Of a stretch of 64,000 bases of DNA, positions 21,641 through 33,194 are shown in pieces. This stretch comes from Micropterix aruncella (lineage: Eukaryota; Arthropoda; Insecta; Lepidoptera; Micropterigidae): positions 24,432,132 to 24,496,131 of the forward strand of contig OX155972.1 in NCBI GenBank assembly GCA_944548615.1. The letters run 5' to 3'. The first letter of the stretch is position 1; each line of letters starts with the position of its first letter. The notes beneath the pieces are model-generated. The model was not told the origin of the DNA, ran no database searches, and saw only the letters and a program-made list of their open reading frames with translations. The position numbers and the translations under genes were made by a program.

Positions 21641-22512
21641 ACTATAAAAGGAAAGGACCGGAAGAAGACTCCACCCGAAGGCGGCAGGAAATGGTATCGC
21701 CGAGGTGCAATGGCAACACCGAAAATAAGGAGATGGCGATGTGCAATGCCATCACTAGGAATACCTACCCCGAACGCCCAATAATCAAACACGTCTCAAG
21801 TGCCTCCAACGAGGCGTTTATTTTATCATCACAAACAAGCCGTCAACGAGAAGCTAAAGCAAACATCGAAATAAATGGAAGAGAACATTACAAACCGTCG
21901 CGAATCAATCCGCCGTGTTTCGCACGCAAACGTCATAACGAAAAAAACGAACAACGAAAACCACATCGCAGCGCCTTCTCAGCAGAGAGCTTTTCATCTT
22001 ATACCACGGCAGCCCGAAGACTGGTGGCGAAGGGGAAATTAACAACTCAAAAAACACGAAAAAGCTAACGCGCAAACACGAATCACTTCTGGTGACTTTC
22101 CAGTCCAGAGCCTTTCATCCGGTGGCTACTCGAAGTAGGTCGGGGGAGGGTAACGACCAGTGGCATCCAGGAGCGATAAACGTGCGAAACTAAATGTGCG
22201 AAACACGACACAACTGAAGCTCAAGCGCCGCCCGCGGGACGTCAGCTCGCGGCGCAGACGGTGGGCGACTGAGGTGTGGCGCCCCGAGCAGGTGTATATC
22301 TAGCGACCGGCCGGAGTGAAGGAGACGGCGCGAGGCGAGAGGGAGACGAGGCGACCGCCATCACGGCGAATAATATATATTGGCGATAGTGTGTAAGAAA
22401 ATTTAATCAATTTGTACTCAGCATTTTGAGCGAAATAAACGACAACTGCAATTCGAACATCGATCGCGAGTTTCATTCTGAACGACGGAAACCCTCGCGA
22501 CAGCCTTTACAT
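21640..22512 (+). mobile_element. Possible solo LTR or retroelement end
   Basis: The block is GC-rich compared with its surroundings. It holds a 125-codon unassigned frame (21691-22068), TGTGGCGCCCCG (about 22278), a short TATATATT and an AATAAA (22434-22439) about 70 bases before a sharp return to AT-rich repeat. That order resembles an LTR. No duplicate or target duplication was seen. Confidence 0.25.
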
Positions 22513-22552
22513 TATACATATATTATATATATAATAATAAATAATAAATAAT

Positions 22553-24078
22553 AAATACAAACGGAGCTGCCATGGAATTCACCGACCGGAGTCGGGCCCA
22601 TCATAATACTATTTTTTTTTACACTTCTGGGGGGTGAGCAGTGGATTCCGGACTTACGAAGCGGCTGTGGTAGGTTTAGGACAGCTGTCTTGCCACATGT
22701 GAGCGTTCACCTTGCCACCCATTCACTCCCCCTTCGAAGCCATAGAATTTGAGATGCGCAAATCGCAGTTTTAGATAATTTTTCTAAGAAAGAGTTGATT
22801 ATTTTTCTGGAAAGGCCAAGATCTTTAAAGAGGTGAAATAGAGATTTAGCTGGCAGGCCACGAGCGCCAACTTCCACCGCGTGAAGGTGAACAGTGAAGC
22901 CGTTCCGGGTTACGGCATTTGCAAGATCATGGTATTTATTTAATTTGTACTCGTGGTCTTTTGGGATATTTGATTCCCATGGAACAGTTAATTCTACAAT
23001 AAGAGCCACCTTCCGAGATAGAGAGTAAAGAGTTATATCTGGACGGAGGGCTGTGCATCCGAGACTTTCAGGGAATTTATACTGCTTAGAGACCGAATCA
23101 ACCTCCAGAATCCAATCTGTAGCTTTCTCGATTATTGAGAAAGGTTTTGTAGTTAAATGTTTTTTGCCTTTAGAGCCATCCCGCACAAACTGTATTGGTG
23201 GTTTGGAGGATACTGTCAAACCCTTGTTGGCACGAGCCACTGAGAGACTAATTACCTCGCGAATAACAGCGAGAACTTTGTCATGGCGGTAAGTGTACCG
23301 TCCTTGATCTAAGGCCACCTTGCAGCCAGCTAGAATGTGTCTAGCTGTGCAAGGGGTATTGCTACAGAGGGGACAAGAACTATCCTCGGCAAAGCTCCAA
23401 CGAGCGAGGTTACTGGGGTCTGGAAGTGTATGCTGAAAGGCATTCAAATAAAATTTCAGCATCTCTGGCGTCCAGTCATAGAGCATTACCTTCCAGTGCA
23501 TTGGAGGCGGAATGCAAAAGTCCCCAATTGTTGTCCAATCATTCTGGCATTGAAGGCCAATAGCATGAGCCATACTCTTGCTGTCGTAATCTCCCCGCAA
23601 AAGAGACTTCTTCAAGTCCACGTCGCTCGTGGTTGTACTGCCATACCCCAGACCAGTGCCATTCTGGCTGATTCCAGTAAGGAACTTTTTGTGGAAGTCT
23701 ACGCGGGCTTGTAGATCATTTGAATCACTACGGCCACTTATTACGTGCTTCGATATTGCCGGATCTTTGGAATTGCACAGAATCGAATTTTTGGTTATTC
23801 TGGAGTTGGCGTAGAGCAGAGAGGGCAGTTTAAGCGCTAGCCCAAAATTTTGTTTGGACCTGAAGAGAGTCGAGGGGTCAGCTGGTTTGGCTAAGGACAG
23901 CCAGGATTTTAAACTAGCTGTCACCAGCGCATCTAGACGGGACAGTTGGGTTTTGGTAAAATCGTAAATAAGAAAGGGCCATGACAAATGTGACGTTAGA
24001 TAATTGTCATAGATCCAGGCCTTACGAGGGCCAGAAATTAGCAAGGCATCTATTTTCGCCAGGCAACTTTTGAAATGC
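22553..24078 (-). mobile_element. Young REL-LINE, copy B (5'-truncated)
   Basis: Same family as copy A; the break point is after the codons FKSCLAKIDALL in inverse, at 24078. The 3' UTR is about 150 bp and ends GGAGCTCC-like text then TTTGTATTTATTATTTATT. Almost no differences from copy A are visible in the shared part. Confidence 0.9.
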
Positions 24079-24080
24079 AT
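22707..24080 (-). CDS. REL-LINE C-terminal protein (thumb, zinc knuckle, endonuclease)
   Basis: An intact 457-codon frame in a truncated copy; the ATG at 24080 is partly flanking sequence. Domains: thumb (WIYDNYLTSHLSWPFL), CCHC knuckle CPLCSNTPCTARHILAGC, then the endonuclease RPDITLYS...VALIVELTVPWESN with a KLNKY motif after it. RT motifs are absent, so it cannot move by itself. The open frame points to a young insertion rather than selection. Confidence 0.9.
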   Translation of the reverse strand: MHFKSCLAKIDALLISGPRKAWIYDNYLTSHLSWPFLIYDFTKTQLSRLDALVTASLKSWLSLAKPADPSTLFRSKQNFGLALKLPSLLYANSRITKNSILCNSKDPAISKHVISGRSDSNDLQARVDFHKKFLTGISQNGTGLGYGSTTTSDVDLKKSLLRGDYDSKSMAHAIGLQCQNDWTTIGDFCIPPPMHWKVMLYDWTPEMLKFYLNAFQHTLPDPSNLARWSFAEDSSCPLCSNTPCTARHILAGCKVALDQGRYTYRHDKVLAVIREVISLSVARANKGLTVSSKPPIQFVRDGSKGKKHLTTKPFSIIEKATDWILEVDSVSKQYKFPESLGCTALRPDITLYSLSRKVALIVELTVPWESNIPKDHEYKLNKYHDLANAVTRNGFTVHLHAVEVGARGLPAKSLFHLFKDLGLSRKIINSFLEKLSKTAICASQILWLRRGSEWVAR

Positions 24081-25700
24081 ACAGTCTGAAATACGTAATA
24101 ATTACGCAATTTTTTGAGATAGACTAATAGATGGCATTTTATTTCTCTATATTATTTCTGTAGTTTATCTGCCTATATGAAAATGTGATAGATGGCACTA
24201 ATAATTGAGTGCTATTATTGTTATCATTGTATAAATTATAAGGTTTTCTATAATCAATCAATCCTTTATATAAAAAAAAACATTCATTGTCAATGTTATT
24301 ATAGATGGACAAATACATTGCTAGTAGTTTCGCCGTACAATGCATCAGCGTCACCTGCATGTCGCCGGCGTAGAAGGGTTGCCAAAACGTCATAGTACCG
24401 AGTAATCTATTACCCAATATAATCAATGGCGATCCCTTCGCCCGGGCGCCCGTTGGATTATCAAAGCAAGCCGCAGTAATGAAGGTATAATAGAGATAGC
24501 AGAGTACTGCAATTTGAAGTTAAGAATGATATTCTACTCCACTCCACAATGATATTATTCTATTTCTTGATTGTTGATTGATACAAACTATCTTTTAAAA
24601 CTTATTAAATGCTATCGATCTTAACTTATTAAATGATAGCGATCCTTACCTATTAAATGTAGTTTATGTAGAACTCTTTGGATGCTTTCTATTTTTTTTG
24701 TTTTCATATATTTTTGTTATTGAATTGCTGATTCCCTATGTTTTCTCATTATTTCTGTTTATTTTTACTTTTCTAGTTTGTATGTCTTTGTTATTTATGA
24801 ATTTCTATGTTTTTTTTTCAATATTAGTTTTTTAGACTTTTTTATAATTTGAAATGTATTTTTTTTTGTAGAAATACCAATTTTATTTGATATGTAATTT
24901 CTATACCCAGATCGGGTTTTTGAAAATATTTTTTTCTTATTCTTATTCTTATTCCACGAGCGGAATTCCCAAAAGGAATATCTCTGGGGGGGGGAGGGGG
25001 GGGGGGTATTTAAGTATCGGCTAGAATCCTCAGTGGTGAAAGCAGTGGTCACCGTCCGTCATGGTAATTCTAGTTTCGAATGTGGATTCTCCACATCGTC
25101 TCGACTTCTAACATTTTGAATCCTATATTATATTATGTTATAATATTATATATATTTTTTAAACGTATATTAAGGGATAATTTGTTATAGTTTTAACACT
25201 ATTTTATCTTAGTTATAAGTAAAATGCAGGACCATTTTGTTTAAATTCTTATTCTAATTTTTACCATTTAAAATTTTGTTTTTTTCTGATTTGAATTTAC
25301 ATATTTGCTGACATTTTAATTTTCCTTTTCTAACTTTAATTTAATTATTTAATTTAAGTATTTACCTACTCCTTTTTAATATCGTTTTGCAATTCTATTA
25401 TTTTGTGCATACATGGAATATATGACATTTTTATAAACACAGTACTGTTGCAAGCACATTCAAAAATAAATGTTTACTTTAGAACAGGTCCCGGCCTAGT
25501 TAGGTGACGTTGCCACTAGACTATGGGATGTATTCTTTTTTCTGCTTTTGATTAAATTTTTGTAAGTATTTTTGTGTATATTCCTACACTGAAATTGTTT
25601 ACTGTTTTTTTTATATTTGCATTACTTAAATAAATAAGTAAAATAAAAACAGATGATAGAGTCTCTATATTATTTTAACGTCTCCGTTATTGATCTTGGC
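24079..25700. other. AT-rich stretch with LINE 3'-UTR debris, no gene seen
   Basis: Includes a G-run (about 24986-25008), and near 25480-25520 the phrase ACAGGTCCCGGCCTAGTTAGG. The latter matches the 3' UTR of the LINE at 46670-47706 (ACAGGCCCTGGCCTAGTTAGG), so part is an old LINE end. Confidence 0.4.
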
Positions 25701-25709
25701 CTTTCCAGA

Positions 25710-25760
25710 ATCAGACTCCGGTCGGTGAATTCCATGGCAGCTCCGTTTGTATTTATTATT
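25710..25760 (+). mobile_element. REL-LINE 3' stub (about 50 bp)
   Basis: GACTCCGGTCGGTGAATTCC, then ATGGCAGCTCCGTTTGTATT, identical to the last 50 bases of copies A and B. An extremely 5'-truncated insertion. Confidence 0.75.
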
Positions 25761-25892
25761 TTATTTATATTTATATAATATGTAATATAATATGTTATTA
25801 TATGTAATAATAATAATATTATTATTTATGTTATTATATATAATAATAGTATGTTATTATATGTAATACCTAACGTTATTATATGTCCTAAT

Positions 25893-25922
25893 AATATTCA
25901 CTGCCTTCCGGCAGTGAATATT
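25893..25922. repeat. Perfect 13-bp hairpin, 4-nt loop
   Basis: AATATTCACTGCC, TTCC loop, GGCAGTGAATATT, next to an AT-rich stretch with multiple TTATTATATG repeats (25780-25880). Confidence 0.9.
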
Positions 25923-27090
25923 TTTGGGACTTATTTTCCTAGCTTGTAAAAGTAATTAAATCTGGTCTATATTGATGCTGAACAAGAAATTCCGAGACTT
26001 GCAAGGATTACGCGGGGCAAAGATAGTCTGGCGGGACTAATTCAAAACTGAAAAAATCAATCTGTTTTACGGGTACGTCGCCATTATTTATAAACATTTA
26101 AAACTTATAATACAAATTTATATTATCACAGATTAGCATTTGAAAGATTGTTATCATTGAGAAGTTTGAGGCAGTGCGCACTATTTTTTTTGCGCGTAAT
26201 TCATTTAATACGCGTCGAACCCGTTTAACGAGCGCTACTCTCACGCGCTTTAAATGCATCTGGCAAGGCTTTGGCGATCTCAATCTCTCACAACCAGATG
26301 CTATCCTAAGCTAGCATCGTCTGACCAATTTCCAGGTCTGCAAAAATAAGGACCGTTTTTTTTTGGCATTTTTCAACTCAACGCTCCGGAAAACACCCCT
26401 ACAAAATAAATGTCCGCTACTTTTCTAAGTCACTGAATAATAATAATAGCAGTGAAGAATTAGTCACTGAATAATCCTATCGACGTTTGGTGACTGGGAT
26501 AATCAGTACCTCCCCGACTATTTTAATAGTTATAAGTAAAAATGGCTCTTTTAGGTGACTGTTTTTTTTTGGTTGCTCATTTTTTGGATGTTAACAGTAA
26601 CAGTCCTGCTCATTAACCGATACAACCGGTACATAAATCGCTTGACGAAAATAGGAAACAGTAGCCAAGAGATAATTTGTTATTCAAGACAATACAAAAA
26701 ATAGACTCGCAGCTGTGAATACTAATTTTGTTTCACTTTCTCAATGCGATGTTTCCATAGGTACAAATAGAATTTACAGAGGCAAATGGCGTCATTTGTT
26801 AATGGGACATTAGCGAGTTGAGTGGGTGCATGCAATGAATATGCAATATGGGGAACTATGAACAGCCTGTCGGAGTGTGGATTCCCATTATTTTTGTAAG
26901 TATCTTTTTCTTCTGGTATTTTGTCCATTACAACTTTGATGGCTGCAGTTGGGAGAAAGGATATGGTGGATTTCTGGATCGTTCGAGAAGATTTCGGAGC
27001 AAGGATGTACTTCGTCTCGGGCTGTCTTACCTTATATATGAGATGCAATATGGTGTATTATTATGGATGTCGTATGATATCCGTATTTAA
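25923..27090. other. No gene recognised
   Basis: Open frames on both strands at 26722-27090 have no recognisable motif. The rest is AT-rich. Confidence 0.3.
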
Positions 27091-27757
27091 TGTATTTTAA
27101 TGTAATGTATGCTAGACAGCACCTCGCAGAAACTGCAATTAATGCAGACATTCACTCGCATCATACCCGCGGTAGCTCCATTTTATGCGTACCCCGAATA
27201 CGACTGGTAAAAGTACGGAAAAGCTACTTGTACCTTAGCATTAAATTCTATAATCTACTCCCTACAAAATTTAAACAGCTGGAGGACATAAAATTCAAAA
27301 AAATATCAAGGAGATGCTGATAGGCCACCCTTTCTATAATCTGGCCGAATTTGAGGGCCATGATTTTTCAAATATTGTGCCCATTTAAATTACTTAAAAA
27401 GTAGAGCCTTATTGTCTGATTATTTTATATGGTCTTATATCTGTACTTTTAGTTTAAAATGCATAAAGTAGATTTATTTTGATTATTTAACATTTTACTG
27501 ACAATTTGAATATTACGATGAATAATTTTACTACGTATCTTTTCGAATTACTAACTACTTCAAATATTAGGGCTTCTATTTTGATTATTTATATTTATAG
27601 TTTGACAATCTAGTAGTTAATTCTTGACTACCTATGTATGTTCAGTAAAGAGTAGTAACGAGACTTACTACCTAACCCAATTATTTTGACACGCCCAAGA
27701 GCGGTCTTTAGCCGTCAATTGGACACGATGAAAATGTAATGTAATGTAACGTAACAT
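27091..27757 (+). pseudogene. Jockey-type LINE 3' end with (ATGTA)n tail
   Basis: Reads HHTRGSSILCVPRIRLVKVR, then SIKFYNLLPTKFKQL, the usual TRs...l..P..r....k...y..i..yN.LP C-terminus of LINE ORF2. A 3' UTR follows to AATGTAATGTAATGTAACGTAAC at 27735-27757. Confidence 0.75.
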
Positions 27758-27929
27758 GAGCCAAACATTCCAATGTGCGGATTTTTATTGGGGGTCGGGT
27801 AAGAGCCTCCAATCTCAATATGTCCAAATTGGAAGTTCTGGGTCTCATACCATTTTACCACCATTTGCGGGCCACAGACATTCTAACTGTTGGACGATCT
27901 GAATCTCCGTTAAAATAATTACCGTAACA

Positions 27930-28200
27930 TTTAAGAGTTGTCATCTACTATGGACGAAACAGCCATCCCAGGAAGTTGTAACAATATTAGATCAATCTTT
28001 CAACCTCAGGGACAATATAGTCCACCGTCTAAGTACGCCAACTCGCTCATGAGATTTCAAAGCCTTACCGAGAGACACTGGGAAGTGAACCCAGCGGACG
28101 AACCTCGGGTCCTCGCTACCAGGTTTGGACGGATATCTCCATCCTACAGGCTGGTCACAGGTTCGAGGTCACTTGCGTAGCCTCTATCTGACATTAGCGG
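27930..28200 (-). repeat. Divergent relative of the SINE-like element
   Basis: Contains GGTTCGAGGTCACTTGCGTAGCC and neighbouring text resembling the minus-strand copy at 54820-54850 (GAGTTCGAGGTCGCTTGCGC). Boundaries unknown. Confidence 0.35.
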
Positions 28201-28311
28201 TAATTCAATTTCAATTCATAGCAGACGGAGGCGGCTTTTGTCCGTCAAGATCACAAGGTATCGGGTATCCAACGGGTCGTTTCAAGGATAGATGACGTCA
28301 GGTTGACAAAT

Positions 28312-28745
28312 ACAATACAATACAATACAATCAACTACTCCAGTAGATAGGCATTCCTACATTTGGATGCGTCACAAAATTAAATGCTAAAAATTTAATT
28401 ATTAAAAACATAAGTATTGTGATAGTTGTCATGGCTGTAATATTATATTCAATATTACCTACATACAAATAATCAAAATATACTAATGTGATTTAAGAGT
28501 CAGGGAGAATAATATAGAAATGCAAATTCTATGTAGAATAATCAAAAAGTATATATTTTATTGTCAATCCAGCAATATGACTTCATGTTAAAAAAAAATA
28601 ATAGATGTATAATAAATTATATGAAAATTAGAATGTCAGCTATCATAATACCAGTATGTTTAAAACTTTACGCATTTCATTAATCATCAACATGGAAAAT
28701 AAACTCAGAATTTTCAAACTCCTTCATACCAACGTACCTGTCTCA
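28312..28745 (-). pseudogene. CR1-like LINE 3' UTR, inverted partner of 16170-16612
   Basis: Reverse complement of the 3' part of the LINE at 15893, ending in (ATACA)n at 28312-28331, the complement of the TTGTA tail. Confidence 0.8.
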
Positions 28746-28959
28746 ACTTCAAATATCGTACTGGTAAATTTGTTAAATACGTGGACACCCATCAACATAA
28801 TCCCTCCCCTTCCTGGTCCCTCCCTTCCTGTCCTCTTTCTTTTCTCGTTTTTTTCTTTCTCTTATAACTTAGATAATCTTAATGTAATCATTTAGTGGAA
28901 AATTGTATCTGGTGTAATTTGTATATCTATTTTGTTTGGCTACTTACTTTTATACACTG

Positions 28960-30290
28960 TGTGACACGATTGCTGTTTTCCCCGATAAATTCGCATTGCA
29001 CTTTAAGTAAACAACATAACATAACAAACACACGCATAAGATGCATGCAGCGCCATCTTGATGCAATTCACAAGCTTTGCAAGCTAGGACTGTCATATAC
29101 GACATACGACTATCGTAGTATCTACAAGCGTACATTTGACACCGAATCCATTGTCGGCTAGTCGATTGCCACAAGTAAATCTTGTATTCAGTTATGAAAA
29201 TGGATTTTAGGAAAAAGAATAATTTTAATTAAGTCGGTAAAAATAAAGAAAGATCAAATTATAAACCAGGATGCTAGGAAAATTAATACAATAATTTATT
29301 TGGGTATTATACAATTTTTAATACACAAAATCATGATTAACATGGGTAATTAAATTCCGTACGTAAAAACGCGGACACTTAGCCACATTAAATCAGATCC
29401 GTTTAACTAGAAATTAAATCTAGTATTTTATAAAAATACTGTAACAATTATTCAAATTAATAAAATAAATGTAAATTAAGCACCGGAAGCCTAAACGAGT
29501 CGAGTAAGAATCCATCATTAGACGGCCATGTTTCCGCCCTTTCTTTTTCGAATTCGCAATTCAGCTGGTGCGGTCGATATTAATTGAGAATCCCGTGGTG
29601 CACGTAATCAGATAAATTAACCCGGTGAGTTTTGAAGCGGTTGTTCAATATTTAGATACAAGATGAATCCTTATCCGTTCGGTTGGGAAGGGATGGATTG
29701 AAGAGTGAGCCGACTCCCTAGGATTGGGCAAACTGACTCCTCATTTTCCTTCTCTCCCACTTATTGCTCCTGTGTAATTACAGGGATTCTCCTATCGGAT
29801 TAATCTTCTCCGTTGGACCATTCCTGCCGATCTACCTACCGAATCGCAAGACGGTCGACCGCGACCAACGTAAACATCATCGCACGTACGAGAGTGCCGC
29901 CCGTCGCATGTACATCAGCCGCCGTCTCCCGTGGGAAAGCACGGCGTAGAGCGGGAAGAGGAAGAACGGGGATCGGCCAGCCGAAAAGAAACGCGACTCC
30001 GTCGAAGATCGTCACATCCTACATTCCCGTGTCCCCACGTGCTACAATCCAATAAGTGTTCTAAAATCCAATACTTTGTAAGCCGACCCTGGATAAGGAT
30101 CGCACGTCTTTTGCTCTTCTTTCAATGATTCTAGTTTCTACTTTCTTTATATTCTCGTAATGGGGACTAAGATCCCAATAAATCGAATTGTAATAAAAAC
30201 AAGTGACTTTTACTAAGGGGATTCTAGTTTCTACAGGTTACTATAGATTCTATAGGTCACCAAAGGTATCCCCCAACTATATATGTCACA
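28960..30290 (+). repeat. 5' LTR (1331 bp)
   Basis: AATAAA occurs at about 30177, about 115 bases before the LTR end. 29051-30018 equals 38801-39768 with a constant offset of 9750 and no differences noticed by eye. It preserves the empty site for the foldback element (about 30011-30018). Confidence 0.92.
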
Positions 30291-30292
30291 AT

Positions 30293-30310
30293 TGGCGCCC
30301 AACGTCTCTC
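30293..30310 (+). promoter_or_regulatory. tRNA primer-binding site
   Basis: TGGCGCCCAACGTCTCTC begins two bases after the LTR. The TGGCGCCCAACG core is a usual first-strand priming site of LTR elements. Confidence 0.75.
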
Positions 30311-30446
30311 TCCGTACAATTTCCGTATAGTCCATCGGAAAGGGAGTGAGCAGAAGGTCCCAGACGCGTTATCTCGAGCTCCACTCGTAGCAAGTGTCAG
30401 CGTTTCTGAAACAGAGGATACCTGGTTCAAGAAGCAATACCTAGGT

Positions 30447-31712
30447 GTGGCAAATAATCCGATCGCTCATCCTAATTGGACGATTAAAAATGGCAAACTT
30501 TACCGATATAGTAAAGCAGACGGGGAAGTTGATCCAGAATTTCAGTGGAAGGAGGTCGTCATGTTAGAAGATCAAACCCGGTTGTTTAAAGAGTACCATG
30601 ATAATCCAACTGCCGGTCATCTCGGGGTCTACAAAACATATAACCGATTGAGGCAACATTACTATTGGCCAGGGTTGTATCAAACGGTCGTCAAATATGT
30701 AGCAAATTGCAATACCTGCATGGCCACTAAACATGTAACAACAAGTCCATTGGGCACTATGAACTCACCCAAAAAGTGTAGTCGCCCGTTCGAATATATT
30801 GCCTTGGATATTCATGGCCCCATGGTGTCATCAAGCAAAGGAAACCGTTATATTTTGCTAATAACATGTTGTTTTAGCAAGTATACCATTATAATTCCAT
30901 TGAAAGAGGCATCGTCGAGCAAAATGATTCCTTTAATTAAAGAGAAGGTGTTTTTAATTCACGGTGTCCCCAGGGTAATCCTAACCGATAACGGTAAACC
31001 ATTCATTTCTAAAGAAATGAAGAAATTTTTTGAGGAGCATAAAATTCCCCAAATATTTAACACCCCATTTTATACCCCTCAGGTCAACCCCGTAGAAAGA
31101 TATAATCGTACTCTAAGTACCATGCTATGCGCTTACGTGGGTAGATATCATAAATCCTGGGACATACATTTACCTGAGTTCCAGTATGCGTTGAATTCTG
31201 CAAAATCCGAATCTAGTCGTTTCAGTCCGAACTTTTTAGTTTTCGGTCGGGAACTGGTAACATCCGGCGAGGTTTATTCCGCAATGACGGCAGCGGAAAC
31301 GCAAGCTGTCCTCATGTCACCGGAAGAAGACGATCGAATTGACAGATTGGGTCAGCTGGAAAACATTTTTCAAATGGTTAAGGCCAATTTGCAGAAGCAA
31401 CATGAGAGGAATAAGCACTCTTACAATAAGGGTCGCCGTACTCCGGTTCTGCAAAAGGGTGATGTTATTTGGAAAAAGACGCGTTTCCTTTCTAATAAAG
31501 GGAATAATTTCTCGGCTAAACTCGCCCCAAACTTCGAAGAGTTCCGCGTAAAGGAAAAGTTATCCGACAACGTCTATATATTGGAGACGTTGGCGGGGAA
31601 AGAAGTGGCAGGTACACATCATGCCAAAGATTTTAAAATCCCTGGAAATCTAACTCTGGATCCCCAAAAGTCTCCAGGTATTCAGATTCAGGATCCCGAT
31701 CCATCGCAGTAA
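30447..31712 (+). CDS. Gypsy integrase (remnant of pol)
   Basis: A frame of about 420 codons, open upstream to about 30370 without an ATG (the listed start is GTG). It starts in the RNase H-integrase linker. Then come the HHCC zinc domain (YHDNPTAGHLG ... CNTCMATK), the catalytic core with LDIHGPM (D), LTDNGKPF (D) and NPVERYNR (E), the last two separated by 35 residues as in DD35E integrases, and a C-terminal DNA-binding tail. Integrase inserts the cDNA into host DNA. Gag, protease, RT and RNase H have been deleted, leader joined directly to linker. The frame itself has no stop. Confidence 0.93.
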   Translation: MANNPIAHPNWTIKNGKLYRYSKADGEVDPEFQWKEVVMLEDQTRLFKEYHDNPTAGHLGVYKTYNRLRQHYYWPGLYQTVVKYVANCNTCMATKHVTTSPLGTMNSPKKCSRPFEYIALDIHGPMVSSSKGNRYILLITCCFSKYTIIIPLKEASSSKMIPLIKEKVFLIHGVPRVILTDNGKPFISKEMKKFFEEHKIPQIFNTPFYTPQVNPVERYNRTLSTMLCAYVGRYHKSWDIHLPEFQYALNSAKSESSRFSPNFLVFGRELVTSGEVYSAMTAAETQAVLMSPEEDDRIDRLGQLENIFQMVKANLQKQHERNKHSYNKGRRTPVLQKGDVIWKKTRFLSNKGNNFSAKLAPNFEEFRVKEKLSDNVYILETLAGKEVAGTHHAKDFKIPGNLTLDPQKSPGIQIQDPDPSQ

Positions 31713-32595
31713 TCATTTAAAATCAAATAAAAAAATAAAAAAATAATAACCTTAAAATAGACTGTCAACTGTCATCTAATATGTTCATAATTCATTAAAA
31801 TATTAAATAAAATTGGGTTTACCTTGTCATTCGGTGGTTGTTCAGCGACTTGTATAGTGAGCGTTTTGTTTTGATTACTTTATACGTCATAGTGTTGTTT
31901 TCCGAATGTAATCCATGAAGCAATTTCTGTTGTGATGTTATTCATCATATCCACAAACATTATATGGTGGTTGTTATTAGGTTGGTGTAGTTAGACTGGA
32001 ACATTATCGAATATAAGTCCAGTGCACACAACAGGTTGCCGCAGTTTCAGTGGAACCAATGCGACAATGCGTTCGTTCTGAAAAGTAAAGTTTTATTTAA
32101 GTAGCAGTGCAGCAAAGCGTTCTAGGCAGGAAAGTGAGGCTTCGATGAGGTGTCAACGAAATTGGTGTGACACAGTAGCACACATTATTTAGGGTTTCAG
32201 TGTCGAATGAAAGGATCGGTATGCCTATTAGATTGGCTACCGTATTATAGATGGTGATGAGTGCAGAGATTTATGATTGAAAGAATGTAAGAGCTTGTAT
32301 GAAAGATTAATTACCGAGCTGTTCAACGTTCTTCTTGGGCTAATCCTTAAAAGTAGGTTCCTTGAATCGAATAAGGGCTTATCCTTGAATAGAATAAGGA
32401 AGGATTGGATCCCGGGTCGGACGCGTGAGGGGCACATCGTTGACCCAGAGTCATGTGAGTTCACAGGTTAGAATCAGCGCGTGCTTAAAGCTGTCAAACT
32501 TGGGAAGCGTGTAGGAATGTTGGATGTTATCTACTTACGTGAATAAGGCGAAAATTCCGCTGCTTCCGTGAATTTTCGGTTCGAGGCGGGGGGAT
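31713..32595 (+). other. LTR-element 3' untranslated region and polypurine tract
   Basis: No env-like frame is seen. The region ends with GAGGCGGGGGGAT (about 32583-32595), a purine tract that would prime plus-strand synthesis, directly before the LTR start TGTGACAC at 32596. Confidence 0.65.
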
Positions 32596-32695
32596 TGTGA
32601 CACGATTGCTGTTTTCCCCGATAAATTCGCATTGCACTTTAAGTAAACAACATAACATAACAAACACACGCATAAGATGCATGCAGCGCCATCTT
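32596..32695 (+). repeat. 3' LTR, first part
   Basis: First 100 bases of the 3' LTR; interrupted at 32695 by the LINE. The last 13 bases (32683-32695, GCAGCGCCATCTT) are the target duplication repeated at 38797-38809. Confidence 0.92.
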
Positions 32696-33194
32696 CTTTC
32701 TTCTTTCTTTTCCTTGTGGCAATTCCACGCAGCTAGGGTGCTGGTGATTTTGTGCCAGTTTGTATGTATTGTTGACGGGAGGATGACTACTGTTAATGTT
32801 AGTACCTACAAAAAAAAAACAAAAAGGAAGGGACATCACAATTGCATACACAGAAGACAACATAGAGACTAAAAACATAACAGAATATTAGGGGAATATT
32901 TTGGAGGAAGAAAAAGGAGAAGGGTCAAGGTAATAGAGAAGTGCTTCTGGGGGCAGCGCCGCTCCCCACCGCCCCCCGAGAGCAGCCCCCCCCCCCCCCG
33001 GCATCGGCCGCACCGGGAATGTGTCGTCCATTGACCGCAAGTTACTGCCAAAAACTCGGCCTATTCAGCGACTTTTTCCACAGCCAACCTCGACAACGGG
33101 GCCACATTACCATCGGCCTGTCGTCACAAGGCGGGTCCGATCCCGGAGCAGCGAACGGAAGCGGCCACCCCCAGAAGGCATTTCGGAATATGGG

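Noticed and set aside
22281..22300. TGGCGCCCCGAGCAGG as an LTR primer-binding site
   Set aside because: No LTR end (CA) directly before it and no second LTR; only a partial match to the true site at 30293.
26722..27048. 108-codon minus-strand frame as a host exon
   Set aside because: No motif, no consistent splice sites, and a plus-strand frame of similar length overlaps it.
29813..30128. Arg-rich frames in the 5' LTR, repeated in the 3' LTR
   Set aside because: Non-coding LTR sequence; duplicates at constant offset 9750; no family features.
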